A stretch of DNA of 17,494 nucleotides, from assembly GCA_037190665.1 (NCBI GenBank), contig JBBCJT010000096.1, forward strand, positions 1 to 17,494, in the 5' to 3' direction. The stretch comes from JBBCJT01 sp037190665. Its GTDB lineage: Bacteria; Pseudomonadota; Alphaproteobacteria; Acetobacterales; Acetobacteraceae. The position numbers were made by a program, and so were the translations under genes. Shown here in pieces: positions 8,708 to 16,153 of the stretch. The notes under the pieces were generated by a model. It saw only the letters and a list, made by a program, of their open reading frames with translations, had not been told where the DNA came from and did not search any database. Numbering within the stretch: position 1 is the first letter of the stretch; every line of letters begins with the position of its first letter.

Positions 8708-9183
8708 GCCTGCGCCTGCGCGATGCCGTGCCCGCCGACGTCCCGGCGATGCTCGGCTTCGCACGGGCGCTGGCGACGCATGAGGGGCGCCCGGACGACG
8801 CGGTGACGGCGAGCGAGGCCGATCTGCACGCGATGCTGTTCGGCGCGCCCCCGCGTGCGTGGGCGATGATGGCGGAGCAGGGCGGACGCACCGTCGGCTA
8901 CGCCATCTGGAGCTACCGCTTCATCATGTATCGCGCGGCGGTAACGCTGTACGCGAGCAACATCTTCGTCGCGCCGGACGCGCGCGGCGGCGGCATCGGC
9001 CGGGCGATCTTCGCCGCGCTCGCAAGGCGGGCACGGGAGGAAGGGTGCCTCAGTGTCGAATGGGGCGTGAAGGAAGACAATCTGTCCGCGCTCGGCTTCT
9101 ACGACGCGCTGGGCGCGGAGCGGATGACGGGCAGCGTGCGCATGGCATTGAAGGGCGAGGCGCTCGACCGCCTCGCGGCCTGA
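8704..9183 (+). CDS. GNAT N-acetyltransferase, diamine/SSAT-like
   Basis: 159 aa from the GTG at 8704, which overlaps the pdhC stop as GTGA, a sign of translational coupling; the longer reading from 8653 would lie inside pdhC. The fold signature is GNAT: an N-terminal LRLRDAVPADVPAML, a central strand NIFVAPDARGGGIGRAIF containing the acetyl-CoA pyrophosphate loop (R-G-G-G-I-G), and VEWGVKEDNLSALGFYDALGAE at the end. The order of features (a helix near DLHAMLFG, LYASNIFV, RGGGIG, NLSALGFY with the likely catalytic Tyr) follows spermidine/spermine N1-acetyltransferases, so a small amine is the best guess for the acceptor; this is inference. Lying between E2 and E3 of the complex that makes acetyl-CoA, it would be produced together with its co-substrate supply. 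Confidence 0.88.
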   Translation: MSLRLRDAVPADVPAMLGFARALATHEGRPDDAVTASEADLHAMLFGAPPRAWAMMAEQGGRTVGYAIWSYRFIMYRAAVTLYASNIFVAPDARGGGIGRAIFAALARRAREEGCLSVEWGVKEDNLSALGFYDALGAERMTGSVRMALKGEALDRLAA

Positions 9184-9202
9184 AGAAAACGGAGAGTCCG
9201 GC

Positions 9203-10600
9203 ATGGCCGAAACGCAATTCGACCTGATCGTGGTGGGCGGTGGCCCCGGCGGCTATGTGTCCGCCATCCGCGCCTCCCAGCTCGGCATGAAGACCGCGGT
9301 CGTGGAACGCGAGAACATGGGCGGCATCTGCCTGAATTGGGGCTGCATCCCGACCAAGGCATTGCTGCGCGCTTCCGAGATCAACCACCTGCTGCACGAG
9401 CTCGATGCCTACGGCTTCGCGGCCGACAACATCCGCTTCGACTTCGCCAAGATCGTCAAGCGGTCCCGCGGTGTCGCCGGCCAGCTCTCGGCGGGCGTCA
9501 AGCACCTGATGAAGAAGCACAAGATCACGGTCGTCGACGGCCATGCCAGGCTCGCGGGCAAGGGCACGCTCGCCGTGGAGAAGGACGGCAAGCCGGTCGC
9601 CACGCTGAAGGCGAAGCACATCATCCTCGCCACCGGCGCCCGCGCGCGGGTGCTGCCGGGGATGGAGCCGGACGGCAAGCTGATCTGGACCTATCGCGAG
9701 GCGCTGGTCGCCCCGGCGCTGCCCAAGTCGCTGCTGGTGATCGGCTCGGGCGCGATCGGCATCGAATTCGCCTCCTTCTTCTGCAACCTCGGCTCCAAGG
9801 TCACGGTGGTCGAGGTGATGGACCGGGTGCTGCCGGTCGAGGATGCGGAGATCTCCGCCTTCGCCCACAAGGCCTTCGTCAAGCAGGGCATGACGCTGAT
9901 TACCGGGGCGGCCGTGAAGGGCGTGAAGAAGGGCGCCGATAACGTCACCGTCACCGTCGAGCAGGGCGGCAAGACGCAGGAGATCACCGTGGACCGGCTG
10001 ATCTCGGCCGTCGGCATCGTCGGCAATGTCGAGAATCTCGGCCTCGAGGGCACGGCGGTGAAGGTGGACCGCACCCATATCGTGATCGACGAGTTCGGCC
10101 GCACCGGGGAACCGGGAGTCTACGCCATCGGCGACGTCGCCGGCCCGCCCTGGCTCGCGCATAAAGCCATGCATGAGGGTGTGATCTGCGTCGAGGCTAT
10201 CGCGGGCAAGCATCCGCATGCGATGGATGTGCGCAACATTCCCGGCTGCACCTACTGCCGCCCGCAGGTCGCCTCCGTGGGCCTGACCGAGGCGAAGGCC
10301 AAGGAACTGGGCTACGAGGTCCGCGTCGGCCGCTTCCCCTTCATCGGCAACGGCAAGGCGATCGCGATGGGCGAGCCCGAGGGCCTCGCCAAGACCGTGT
10401 TCGACGCCAAGACCGGCGAACTGCTGGGCGCGCACATGGTCGGCCCGGAGGTCACCGAGATGATCCAGGGCTATACCGTCGCCCGGACGCTGGAGAGCAC
10501 CGAGAAGGAGCTGATGGCCACGGTATTCCCGCATCCCACCATTTCCGAGGTGATGCATGAGGCCGTGCTTGATGCGTACGGCCAAACGCTCCATTTCTGA
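9203..10600 (+). CDS. lpd: Dihydrolipoyl dehydrogenase (E3)
   Basis: 465 aa. This FAD enzyme reoxidises the dihydrolipoyl arms of E2 and PdhB with NAD+. Seen: FAD-binding VVGGGPGGYVSAIRA (residues 10-25), the redox disulfide GGICLNWGCIPTK (Cys43 and Cys48), the NAD-binding LVIGSGAIGIEFASFF, the second FAD motif GVYAIGDVAGPPWLAHKA, and the C-terminal acid/base pair in FPHPTISE (His444, Glu449). It has no N-terminal lipoyl domain, unlike the longer Lpd of some alphaproteobacteria. GGAGAG lies before the ATG at 9203; the gap from the acetyltransferase gene is 19 bases. Position after E2 indicates the PDH-dedicated copy, though it may also serve 2-oxoglutarate dehydrogenase. Confidence 0.97.
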   Translation: MAETQFDLIVVGGGPGGYVSAIRASQLGMKTAVVERENMGGICLNWGCIPTKALLRASEINHLLHELDAYGFAADNIRFDFAKIVKRSRGVAGQLSAGVKHLMKKHKITVVDGHARLAGKGTLAVEKDGKPVATLKAKHIILATGARARVLPGMEPDGKLIWTYREALVAPALPKSLLVIGSGAIGIEFASFFCNLGSKVTVVEVMDRVLPVEDAEISAFAHKAFVKQGMTLITGAAVKGVKKGADNVTVTVEQGGKTQEITVDRLISAVGIVGNVENLGLEGTAVKVDRTHIVIDEFGRTGEPGVYAIGDVAGPPWLAHKAMHEGVICVEAIAGKHPHAMDVRNIPGCTYCRPQVASVGLTEAKAKELGYEVRVGRFPFIGNGKAIAMGEPEGLAKTVFDAKTGELLGAHMVGPEVTEMIQGYTVARTLESTEKELMATVFPHPTISEVMHEAVLDAYGQTLHF

Positions 10601-10603
10601 GCC

Positions 10604-11593
10604 ATGTCGTCCACCCGCGTCCTGATCGACCATCGGGTCGGCGCCGAGCCGCCGCTCCGGCATCCGGAGAAGGCCCACCGGCCCGACAACCCGATCCAGC
10701 GCAAGCCCGCCTGGATCCGGGTGAAGGCGCCCACGCACCCGGTCTATCACGAGACGCGCGAGCTGATGCGCGGCAACAAGCTCGCCACGGTCTGCGAGGA
10801 GGCGGCCTGCCCCAACATCGGCGAGTGCTGGTCCAAGCGGCACGCGACGATGATGATCATGGGCGAGATCTGCACGCGCGCCTGCGCCTTCTGCAACGTG
10901 CGCACCGGCCTGCCCGACGCGCTGGACGCCGACGAACCGCGCCGCGTGGCCGATGCGGTGGCCCGGCTGGGGCTGCGGCATGTCGTGATCACCTCGGTGG
11001 ACCGGGATGACCTGAAGGACGGCGGGGCGGCGCATTTCGCCGCCGTGATCGGCGCGATCCGGCAGGCCACGCCCACCACCACGATCGAGGTCCTGACGCC
11101 CGACTTCCTGCGCAAGGACGGGGCGATGGAGGTCGTGGTCGCGGCGAAGCCCGACGTGTTCAACCACAACCTCGAGACCGTGCCGCGCCTGTACCCGACC
11201 ATCCGGCCGGGCGCGCGCTACTTCCAGTCGCTGCGGCTGCTCGACTCGGTCAAGCGCCTCGACCCCACCATCTTCACCAAGTCCGGCGTGATGATCGGCC
11301 TCGGCGAGGACCGGATGGAGCTGTCGCAGGTGATGGACGACCTGCGCACGGCGGATGTCGATTTCATCACCATGGGCCAGTATCTGCAGCCGACGGTGAA
11401 GCACGCCGCGGTCGACCGCTTCGCCACGCCCGAGGAGTTCGAGGAGTACGCGCGGATGGCGCGCGGCAAGGGCTTCCTGATGGTCGCTTCCTCGCCGCTC
11501 ACGCGCTCCTCCTACCATGCGGACGACGATTTCGCGGCGATGCGTGCGGCGCGGGAGGCGAAGGCGCAGGCCATGGCGGCACGCGCGCGCTAA
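10604..11593 (+). CDS. lipA: Lipoyl synthase (radical SAM)
   Basis: 329 aa. LipA inserts two sulfurs into protein-bound octanoyl groups to make lipoyl-lysine, the cofactor on PdhB and PdhC. Both iron-sulfur clusters are present: the auxiliary cluster motif C-X4-C-X5-C at Cys64, Cys69 and Cys75, and the radical SAM motif C-X3-C-X2-C at Cys90, Cys94 and Cys97. The C-terminal RSSYHADD (residues 301-308) supplies the serine ligand of the auxiliary cluster. The N-terminal 40 residues are polar and variable, as in relatives. It starts three bases after the lpd stop with only a poor Shine-Dalgarno, suggesting translational coupling. Its presence joins cofactor synthesis to the enzyme that uses it. 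Confidence 0.98.
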   Translation: MSSTRVLIDHRVGAEPPLRHPEKAHRPDNPIQRKPAWIRVKAPTHPVYHETRELMRGNKLATVCEEAACPNIGECWSKRHATMMIMGEICTRACAFCNVRTGLPDALDADEPRRVADAVARLGLRHVVITSVDRDDLKDGGAAHFAAVIGAIRQATPTTTIEVLTPDFLRKDGAMEVVVAAKPDVFNHNLETVPRLYPTIRPGARYFQSLRLLDSVKRLDPTIFTKSGVMIGLGEDRMELSQVMDDLRTADVDFITMGQYLQPTVKHAAVDRFATPEEFEEYARMARGKGFLMVASSPLTRSSYHADDDFAAMRAAREAKAQAMAARAR

Positions 11594-11601
11594 GGGCCGC
11601 C

Positions 11602-12081
11602 ATGCCCACGCATGCAGAACGCAAGGTCGTCACCTATACGCCCGAGCAGCTCTTCGACCTTGTCGCCGATGTGGGCAAGTATCCGCAGTTCCTGCCCTGG
11701 TGCGTGGGGGCCAGGGTCCGCACCCGCACGGAGACGGAACTCGTCGCCGACCTGATCATCGGCTTCGGCCCGTTCCGCGAGAGCTTCACCAGCCGCGTGA
11801 CGCTGGAACGGCCGTCGCACATCCATGTGCGCTACGAGAACGGTCCCTTCCGCTATCTGAACAACCACTGGCGCTTCCACCCGCATCCGGAAGGGTGCGA
11901 GGTGGAGTTCTTCGTGGATTTCGAGTTCCGCAGCCGCATCCTGCAGGCGGCGATCGGCGTGGTGTTCAATGAGGCGGTGCGGCTGATGGTCAATGCCTTC
12001 CTCAAGCGCGCGCGGGTGGTCTACGGCCCGCCGCGGGCCACCATCGCCGTGGTGCCCCCGCCTGCGCCGAAGGCCGGCTGA
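11602..12081 (+). CDS. Coq10/RatA-type START-domain protein
   Basis: 159 aa. It belongs to the polyketide-cyclase/START family that includes mitochondrial Coq10 (binds coenzyme Q and is needed for its normal use in respiration) and E. coli RatA. Seen: YTPEQLFDLVADVGKYPQFLPWCVGARV at residues 12-39, FGPFRESFTSRVTL, GPFRYLNNHWRFHPHPEGCEVEFFVDFEF, and a C-terminal amphipathic helix (VFNEAVRLMVNAFLKRARVVYG). The ATG is eight bases after the lipA stop with AGGG before it. A lipA-coq10 pair is common in alphaproteobacteria, so Coq10-like is preferred over a toxin reading. It is the last gene of the tightly spaced run; no partner antitoxin gene is adjacent. Confidence 0.92.
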   Translation: MPTHAERKVVTYTPEQLFDLVADVGKYPQFLPWCVGARVRTRTETELVADLIIGFGPFRESFTSRVTLERPSHIHVRYENGPFRYLNNHWRFHPHPEGCEVEFFVDFEFRSRILQAAIGVVFNEAVRLMVNAFLKRARVVYGPPRATIAVVPPPAPKAG

Positions 12082-12091
12082 CCCGCCCTTG

Positions 12092-12108
12092 CCGCGCACG
12101 CCGCGCGG
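12092..12108 (+). repeat. Weak hairpin after the pdh-lipA-coq10 run
   Basis: CCGCGC (12092-12097) and GCGCGG (12103-12108) pair across five bases, ten bases after the coq10-like stop. There is no T tract, so termination here is doubtful, and the next gene may be co-transcribed. Confidence 0.25.
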
Positions 12109-12137
12109 TGATCCCCTCGCCGAAACGGAGGATGCCA

Positions 12138-13646
12138 ATGGCCGCGGACTGCTGGGATGTGATCGTTGTCGGTGGCGGCAACGCCGCGCTCTGCGCGGCC
12201 CTCTCGGCGCGCGAGCAGGGCGCGTCCGTGCTGGTACTGGAACGCGCGCCGGAAGCCGAGAGCGGCGGCAACTCCCGCTTCACCGCGGGCGCCATCCGCT
12301 TCGCCTATCGCGGCGTGGACGATCTGCGCGCGGTGATGCCGGACCTCACCGAGGACGAGATCGCCCGCACCGATTTCGGTACCTACACAGAGGACCAGTT
12401 CTTCGACGACATGTTCCGCGTAACCCGCAACCGCACCGATCCGGTGCTGTGCGAGACGCTGGTGCGCCAGTCCTTTCCGACCATGGTCTGGATGCGCGGC
12501 AAGCAGGTGCGCTTCCAGCCGATCTATGGCCGCCAGGCGTTCAAGATCGACGGCAAGTTCAAGTTCTGGGGCGGGCTGACGGTCGAGGCCTGGGGCGGCG
12601 GGCCCGGGCTGGTGGACCAGCTCACCGCGGCCTGCGCGCGGGAGGGGATCGGCATCCGCTACCGCCATCGCGCGCTTCGCCTGCTGCACGACGGGTATCG
12701 CGTGCAGGGGGTGGAGGTGCGCACGCCGGACGGCATCGAGCAGATCGCGGGGCGCGCCGTGGTGCTGGCCTGCGGCGGGTTCGAAAGCGACGTATCCTGG
12801 CGCACCCGCTATCTCGGTCCCGGCTGGGAACTGGCGAAGGTGCGCGGCACGCGGTTCAACACCGGCGACGGGCACCGCATGGCGATGGACGCCGGCGCCT
12901 CGCCCGCCGGCAACTGGTCGGGCTGTCATGCCGTCGGCTGGGACCGCAACGCACCGGAATACGGTGACCTCGCGGTGGGCGACGGGTTCCAGAAGCATTC
13001 CTACCCGTTCGGCATCATGGTGAACGCGACCGGGCGGCGCTTCGTCGATGAAGGCGCGGATTTCCGCAACTACACCTACGCCAAGTACGGGCGCGTCATC
13101 CTGGAGCAGCCGGACAGCTTCGCCTGGCAGGTCTTCGACGCGAAGGTGCTGCATCTGCTGCGGGACGAGTACCGCATCCGGCAGGTCACCCGCGTGCGCG
13201 CCGATACGCTGGAGGAACTGGCAGCGGGGCTCGAAGGGGTGAACGCGGACGCCTTCATCGAGGAGATCACGCGCTACAACGCCGCCATCCGGCAGGACGT
13301 GCCTTTCAATCCGAACGTGAAGGACGGCCGCCGCACGGAGGGGCTGGACGTGCCCAAGAGCAACTGGGCCAACACGATCGCGGAGCCGCCCTTCGAGGCC
13401 TATCAGGTTACCTGCGGGGTGACCTTCACCTTCGGCGGGCTGCGGGTGAACGAGGCCGCGCAGGTGATCGACAGCGACCATGCTGCGATGCCGGGCCTGT
13501 ACGCGGCCGGGGAGATCGTGGGCGGGCTGTTCTACTTCAACTATCCCGGCGGCACGGGGCTGATGTCGGGCGCGGTGTTCGGCCGCCTTGCGGGCGCATC
13601 CGCCGCCGGCGAGGCGCTGGGCGCGAAGCGGGCGGCGGCCGAGTAG
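12138..13646 (+). CDS. FAD-dependent dehydrogenase, TcuA (tricarballylate dehydrogenase)-like
   Basis: 502 aa. The ATG at 12138 is chosen over ATG 12132 because GGAGG (12127-12131) is six bases upstream of it. It belongs to the fumarate reductase/succinate dehydrogenase flavoprotein family. The N-terminal dinucleotide-binding motif is VIVVGGGNAALCAALSA with Glu35 after the second strand, followed by SGGNSRFTAGAIRFAY, a segment characteristic of the TcuA group. The C-terminal part has TFGGLRVNEAAQVI, MPGLYAAGEIVGGLFYFNYPGG and GLMSGAVFGRLAG, closing the FAD site. TcuA of Salmonella oxidises tricarballylate to cis-aconitate; the substrate here is not proven. The usual partner genes (TcuB iron-sulfur protein, TcuC transporter) are not adjacent. 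The upstream gap is 56 bases. Confidence 0.85.
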   Translation: MAADCWDVIVVGGGNAALCAALSAREQGASVLVLERAPEAESGGNSRFTAGAIRFAYRGVDDLRAVMPDLTEDEIARTDFGTYTEDQFFDDMFRVTRNRTDPVLCETLVRQSFPTMVWMRGKQVRFQPIYGRQAFKIDGKFKFWGGLTVEAWGGGPGLVDQLTAACAREGIGIRYRHRALRLLHDGYRVQGVEVRTPDGIEQIAGRAVVLACGGFESDVSWRTRYLGPGWELAKVRGTRFNTGDGHRMAMDAGASPAGNWSGCHAVGWDRNAPEYGDLAVGDGFQKHSYPFGIMVNATGRRFVDEGADFRNYTYAKYGRVILEQPDSFAWQVFDAKVLHLLRDEYRIRQVTRVRADTLEELAAGLEGVNADAFIEEITRYNAAIRQDVPFNPNVKDGRRTEGLDVPKSNWANTIAEPPFEAYQVTCGVTFTFGGLRVNEAAQVIDSDHAAMPGLYAAGEIVGGLFYFNYPGGTGLMSGAVFGRLAGASAAGEALGAKRAAAE

Positions 13647-13650
13647 CGGT

Positions 13651-14544
13651 TCAGCGCGGGAACCAGATCTCCAGCCGGTCGGTCGGCAGGTTCCGGTAGT
13701 TGCCGCTGATATCGACGATCCGGAACGGCACCGTGCGCCCCAGCTCGCGTTCGGTGAGCGGACCGAGTGCCTCGATGATCCGCTCCGCCGTCGTGCGCTG
13801 CTCCGGGCTGTAGATTCGCACCTCGCCCGTCCCCCGTGGGCCACGATCGCCGACACGTTCGACAGTGGCCGCGCGCAGCGCCTGGGGCAGGGCGGCGACG
13901 ATGCGCTGCGCAGCCCCGCGATCCACCGCATCCGGCGCATGGCCGAACACGATCAGCGCCGGCAGGTCCGGCCGCGCGGCGGGGGCGGGACCGGGGGCCG
14001 GTGTCGGTCCGGGTGTGGGTGTCGGGGCGGGCGGCGGCGCGGTGGAGGGCGGCGCGGTCAGGCTCTGCTGCACCCGCTGTGCCTGCTCCGCCGGCAGGCT
14101 CGCGGCGGCGGTGCTGAGCGCGGAGACGGTGGCGGCCTGGGTCGCGACGGTGGAGACGGCCGCGAGCAGGCGGCTCGCCTCCTCGGGCGGCAGCAGCGCG
14201 GTGACGATGCGCACGAAGCGCGCCTGCGCCTCGGGGTCCGCCGTCATCAGCCAGTCGTCGCGCTGGTCGAGCACGAACTGCGCGAGCCGCAACCCGTTGT
14301 CGACCTCGCGCCGGCGCTCGTCGCGATCGGCGCGGCGGATGTCCAGCTCGTTGCGCTTGCTGGAGTCCTGGAACTGGGAGAAGCCGACCAGGAAGGTCGC
14401 CGCGACGCCGCAGAGCGCGCCGAGGACGGCGAGGTGGCGGTTCCACCATCGTCGGTCCTCGCGGATCTTGCCGATCTCCTCGCGGAGCTTCTCGACCTCG
14501 ATCTCGAGCTTCCGCTGCGAAAGCTCCACGGGCTGCTCGGCCAT
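13651..14544 (-). CDS. Membrane-anchored protein with coiled coil, Pro-rich linker and C-terminal domain
   Basis: 297 aa, function unknown. Layout: a charged heptad-like helix (residues 8-32, QRKLEIEVEKLREEIGKI), one membrane helix (about 38-58, LAVLGALCGVAATFLVGF), a charged helical region (60-100, rich in Arg/Asp/Glu), a helical Ala-rich part (110-160), a Pro/Thr/Ala linker (163-191), and a folded C-terminal domain (195-297) ending IVDISGNYRNLPTDRLEIWFP. That last domain resembles LytR_C-like domains (a two-strand/helix unit ending in an E-I/V-W-F/L strand), from memory only. There is no signal peptide, so topology is probably cytoplasmic coiled coil with the linker and end domain either periplasmic or cytoplasmic. 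The ATG at 14544 has GAGG upstream. It ends four bases from the TcuA-like gene, tail to tail. Confidence 0.8.
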   Translation of the reverse strand: MAEQPVELSQRKLEIEVEKLREEIGKIREDRRWWNRHLAVLGALCGVAATFLVGFSQFQDSSKRNELDIRRADRDERRREVDNGLRLAQFVLDQRDDWLMTADPEAQARFVRIVTALLPPEEASRLLAAVSTVATQAATVSALSTAAASLPAEQAQRVQQSLTAPPSTAPPPAPTPTPGPTPAPGPAPAARPDLPALIVFGHAPDAVDRGAAQRIVAALPQALRAATVERVGDRGPRGTGEVRIYSPEQRTTAERIIEALGPLTERELGRTVPFRIVDISGNYRNLPTDRLEIWFPR

Positions 14545-14582
14545 CCCTGCCTCTGCGCTCAGGACAGGGGACGATCCTATCG

Positions 14583-14613
14583 CGTGACCGGTTCGCGTGC
14601 GAAACCGGTCACG
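14583..14613. repeat. 11-bp perfect inverted repeat between the FAA gene and the membrane protein gene
   Basis: CGTGACCGGTT (14583-14593) and AACCGGTCACG (14603-14613) form a perfect stem with a nine-base loop. A bulged alternative extends it with TTCGC/GCGAA. It lies 35 bases past the stop of the minus-strand hydrolase gene and 39 bases before the start of the next minus-strand gene. No T tract follows on either strand. It could be a processing or termination hairpin, or an operator. Confidence 0.6.
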
Positions 14614-14647
14614 CTCTCCGGCCGCCGTTGGCCGCCTCCGGCAGAGG

Positions 14648-15358
14648 TCAGGCGGCGGACTGCATCGCGGCCGCGCCGTAGCGCACGGTCAGATCGCCGA
14701 TGCCGTCGATATGGCCTTCCAGCGTGTCGCCTTCCTTCACCGCCGCCACGCCGGCGGGCGTGCCGGTCATGATCAGGTCGCCCGGCGCGAGCGCGACCGC
14801 GCGCGACAGATGCGCGATGGCTTCGGCCACCGACCAGATCTGCTGGTTCAGGTCGCCCTGCTGGCGGATGGTGCCGTTCACCTTCAGCCAGATCGCACCC
14901 TTGTCCGGATGACCGATGCGCGTGGCCGGCACGATGGCGGAGATGGGGGCGGAGCGGTCGAACGCCTTGCCGATCTCCCACGGGCGCTGGAGCTTCTTCG
15001 CCTCGCCCTGCAGGTCGCGCCGGGTCATGTCGAGCCCGACCGCATAGCCCCAGACGAGATCGAGCGCGTTCTCCACCGCCACGTTCTCGCCCGGCTTGCC
15101 GATCGCGGCGACCAGTTCGATCTCGTGATGCAGGTCCCTGGTCAGCGACGGGAAGGGCAGGGTGCCGCCGCCGGGCACGACCGCATCGGCCGGCTTGCTG
15201 AAGAAGAAGGGCGGCTCGCGGTTCGGGTCGTGGCCCATCTCGCGTGCGTGGTCAGCGTAGTTGCGGCCGACGCACCAGATGCGCCGCACCGGGAAGACGC
15301 TGTCCTCCCCGGCAACCGGAACGGTGGGAACGGCGGGCGCGGGGATGGCGAAGCGCAT
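14648..15358 (-). CDS. Fumarylacetoacetate hydrolase family protein (fumarylpyruvate hydrolase-like)
   Basis: 236 aa. The FAH fold cleaves C-C bonds of 2,4-diketo acids with a divalent metal. Seen: WCVGRNYADHAREMGHDPNREPPFFFSKPADAV (residues 28-60), the metal ligands in HHEIELV (Glu79, Glu81) and GLDMTRRDLQ (Asp110), then RPWEIGKAFDRSAPI, and the closing LIMTGTPAGV. The pattern of REPPFFF, MTRRDLQ and AKKLQRPWE is nearest to fumarylpyruvate hydrolases of the gentisate pathway, but FAHD1-type acylpyruvases/oxaloacetate decarboxylases share much of it. No gentisate dioxygenase or isomerase is nearby, so substrate is open. AAGGAAG precedes the ATG at 15358. The divergent GntR gene probably regulates it. 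Confidence 0.92.
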   Translation of the reverse strand: MRFAIPAPAVPTVPVAGEDSVFPVRRIWCVGRNYADHAREMGHDPNREPPFFFSKPADAVVPGGGTLPFPSLTRDLHHEIELVAAIGKPGENVAVENALDLVWGYAVGLDMTRRDLQGEAKKLQRPWEIGKAFDRSAPISAIVPATRIGHPDKGAIWLKVNGTIRQQGDLNQQIWSVAEAIAHLSRAVALAPGDLIMTGTPAGVAAVKEGDTLEGHIDGIGDLTVRYGAAAMQSAA

Positions 15359-15373
15359 GGCGTCTTCCTTTTG

Positions 15374-15391
15374 ACCAATCGGAGGATTGGT
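15374..15391. promoter_or_regulatory. Palindrome in the FAA/GntR divergent region, candidate operator
   Basis: ACCAATC (15374-15380) and GATTGGT (15385-15391) form a perfect seven-base inverted repeat with a four-base spacer (GGAG). It sits 16 bases before the hydrolase start codon and about 28 bases before the regulator start. FadR-type GntR proteins bind short inverted repeats, so autoregulation plus control of the hydrolase is a reasonable guess. Confidence 0.5.
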
Positions 15392-15416
15392 TACGAGCGT
15401 GCCCGGCTCCGGTCAA
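15388..15416 (-). promoter_or_regulatory. Possible promoter of the FAA gene
   Basis: On the minus strand TTGACC (15416-15411) is a good -35 match; 17 bases later TAACCA (15393-15388) would be a poor -10 that overlaps the palindrome. If used, binding to the palindrome would block it. Confidence 0.25.
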
Positions 15417-15418
15417 GC

Positions 15419-16150
15419 GTGGACGTGCGCCGGATTTCCCGCTTTCCTGCGGACGTGGACACGATACTCCCCGCCAGTACGCCGGTTGCCAATGCCGGGA
15501 TTGGTTCCGTCCTGACCCTGCTGCAAGGCTATCTGGCGCAGGCCGATCTGCCGCGCGACGGGCGGCTGCCGCCCGAACGGGAACTGGCGGCCGCTCTCGG
15601 CGTCTCGCGAGCCGCGCTGCGCAAGGCGCTGGCGGTGCTGGAAGCGGAGGGCCAGCTCTGGCGGCATGTGGGGCGTGGCACCTTCCTCGGCTCTCGGCCG
15701 CTGGATGCGATCGGCGACGTCGCCGCCGTGGCGCGGGAGACGGGACCGGCCGCGGTCATGGAGGCGCGGCTGTCGCTGGAACCCGAATGCGCCCGGCTCG
15801 CGGCGCTGAAGGCTTCGGGGGCGCAGGTCGCGCATCTGCATGTGCTGCTGCGGCGTCCGCATCCGGTCACGTGGCGGCAGTTCGAGGGACTGGATGCGGA
15901 GTTCCATCGCGCCGTGGCGGAAGCGGCGGACAACGCCGTGCTGCTGCACCTGTTCGATACGCTGTCCGCGATCCGCCGCGCGGTGACATGGGGCCGCACC
16001 CGCACGGGCGAAGGTCCGACGGCGGATCACCATTCCTTCGCCGAGCACGCGGCGATCGTGGACGCCATCGCCGCGCGCGATCCGGCCCGGGCGCGGGCGG
16101 CGATGCAGAGCCACATCGCCACCGTTCGCGACCGGCTGGTCGCCGGGTAG
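15419..16150 (+). CDS. GntR-family regulator, FadR subfamily (FCD domain)
   Basis: 243 aa from the GTG at 15419; GTG 15425 and GTG 15455 are equally in frame and no clear Shine-Dalgarno separates them, so the start is uncertain. The N-terminal winged helix-turn-helix is LPPERELAAALGVSRAALRKALAVLEAEGQLWRHVGRGTFLG, typical of FadR-type GntR proteins. The C-terminal FCD domain is all-helical with its metal-binding residues visible: Asp and His in DAEFHRAVAEAADN, His in AEHAAIVDAI and His in MQSHI. Such regulators usually bind a carboxylic acid and repress a neighbouring catabolic gene. It is divergent from the FAA hydrolase, with a palindrome between them, and ends three bases from the minus-strand solute-binding protein gene. 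Confidence 0.9.
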   Translation: MDVRRISRFPADVDTILPASTPVANAGIGSVLTLLQGYLAQADLPRDGRLPPERELAAALGVSRAALRKALAVLEAEGQLWRHVGRGTFLGSRPLDAIGDVAAVARETGPAAVMEARLSLEPECARLAALKASGAQVAHLHVLLRRPHPVTWRQFEGLDAEFHRAVAEAADNAVLLHLFDTLSAIRRAVTWGRTRTGEGPTADHHSFAEHAAIVDAIAARDPARARAAMQSHIATVRDRLVAG

Positions 16151-16153
16151 GGG

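Noticed and set aside
9050..11518. A minus-strand open frame of 822 codons opposite lpd and lipA
   Set aside because: It is a shadow of high-GC coding on the other strand: Arg/His/Asp-rich, no motif, and the plus-strand genes are certain.
11602..12081. A RatA toxin of a toxin-antitoxin pair
   Set aside because: No antitoxin (RatB-like) gene is adjacent, and position behind lipA fits the Coq10-like group of alphaproteobacteria.
12021..13940. A minus-strand open frame of 639 codons opposite the TcuA-like gene
   Set aside because: It overlaps a clearly real flavoprotein gene and has no recognisable domain or ribosome binding site.
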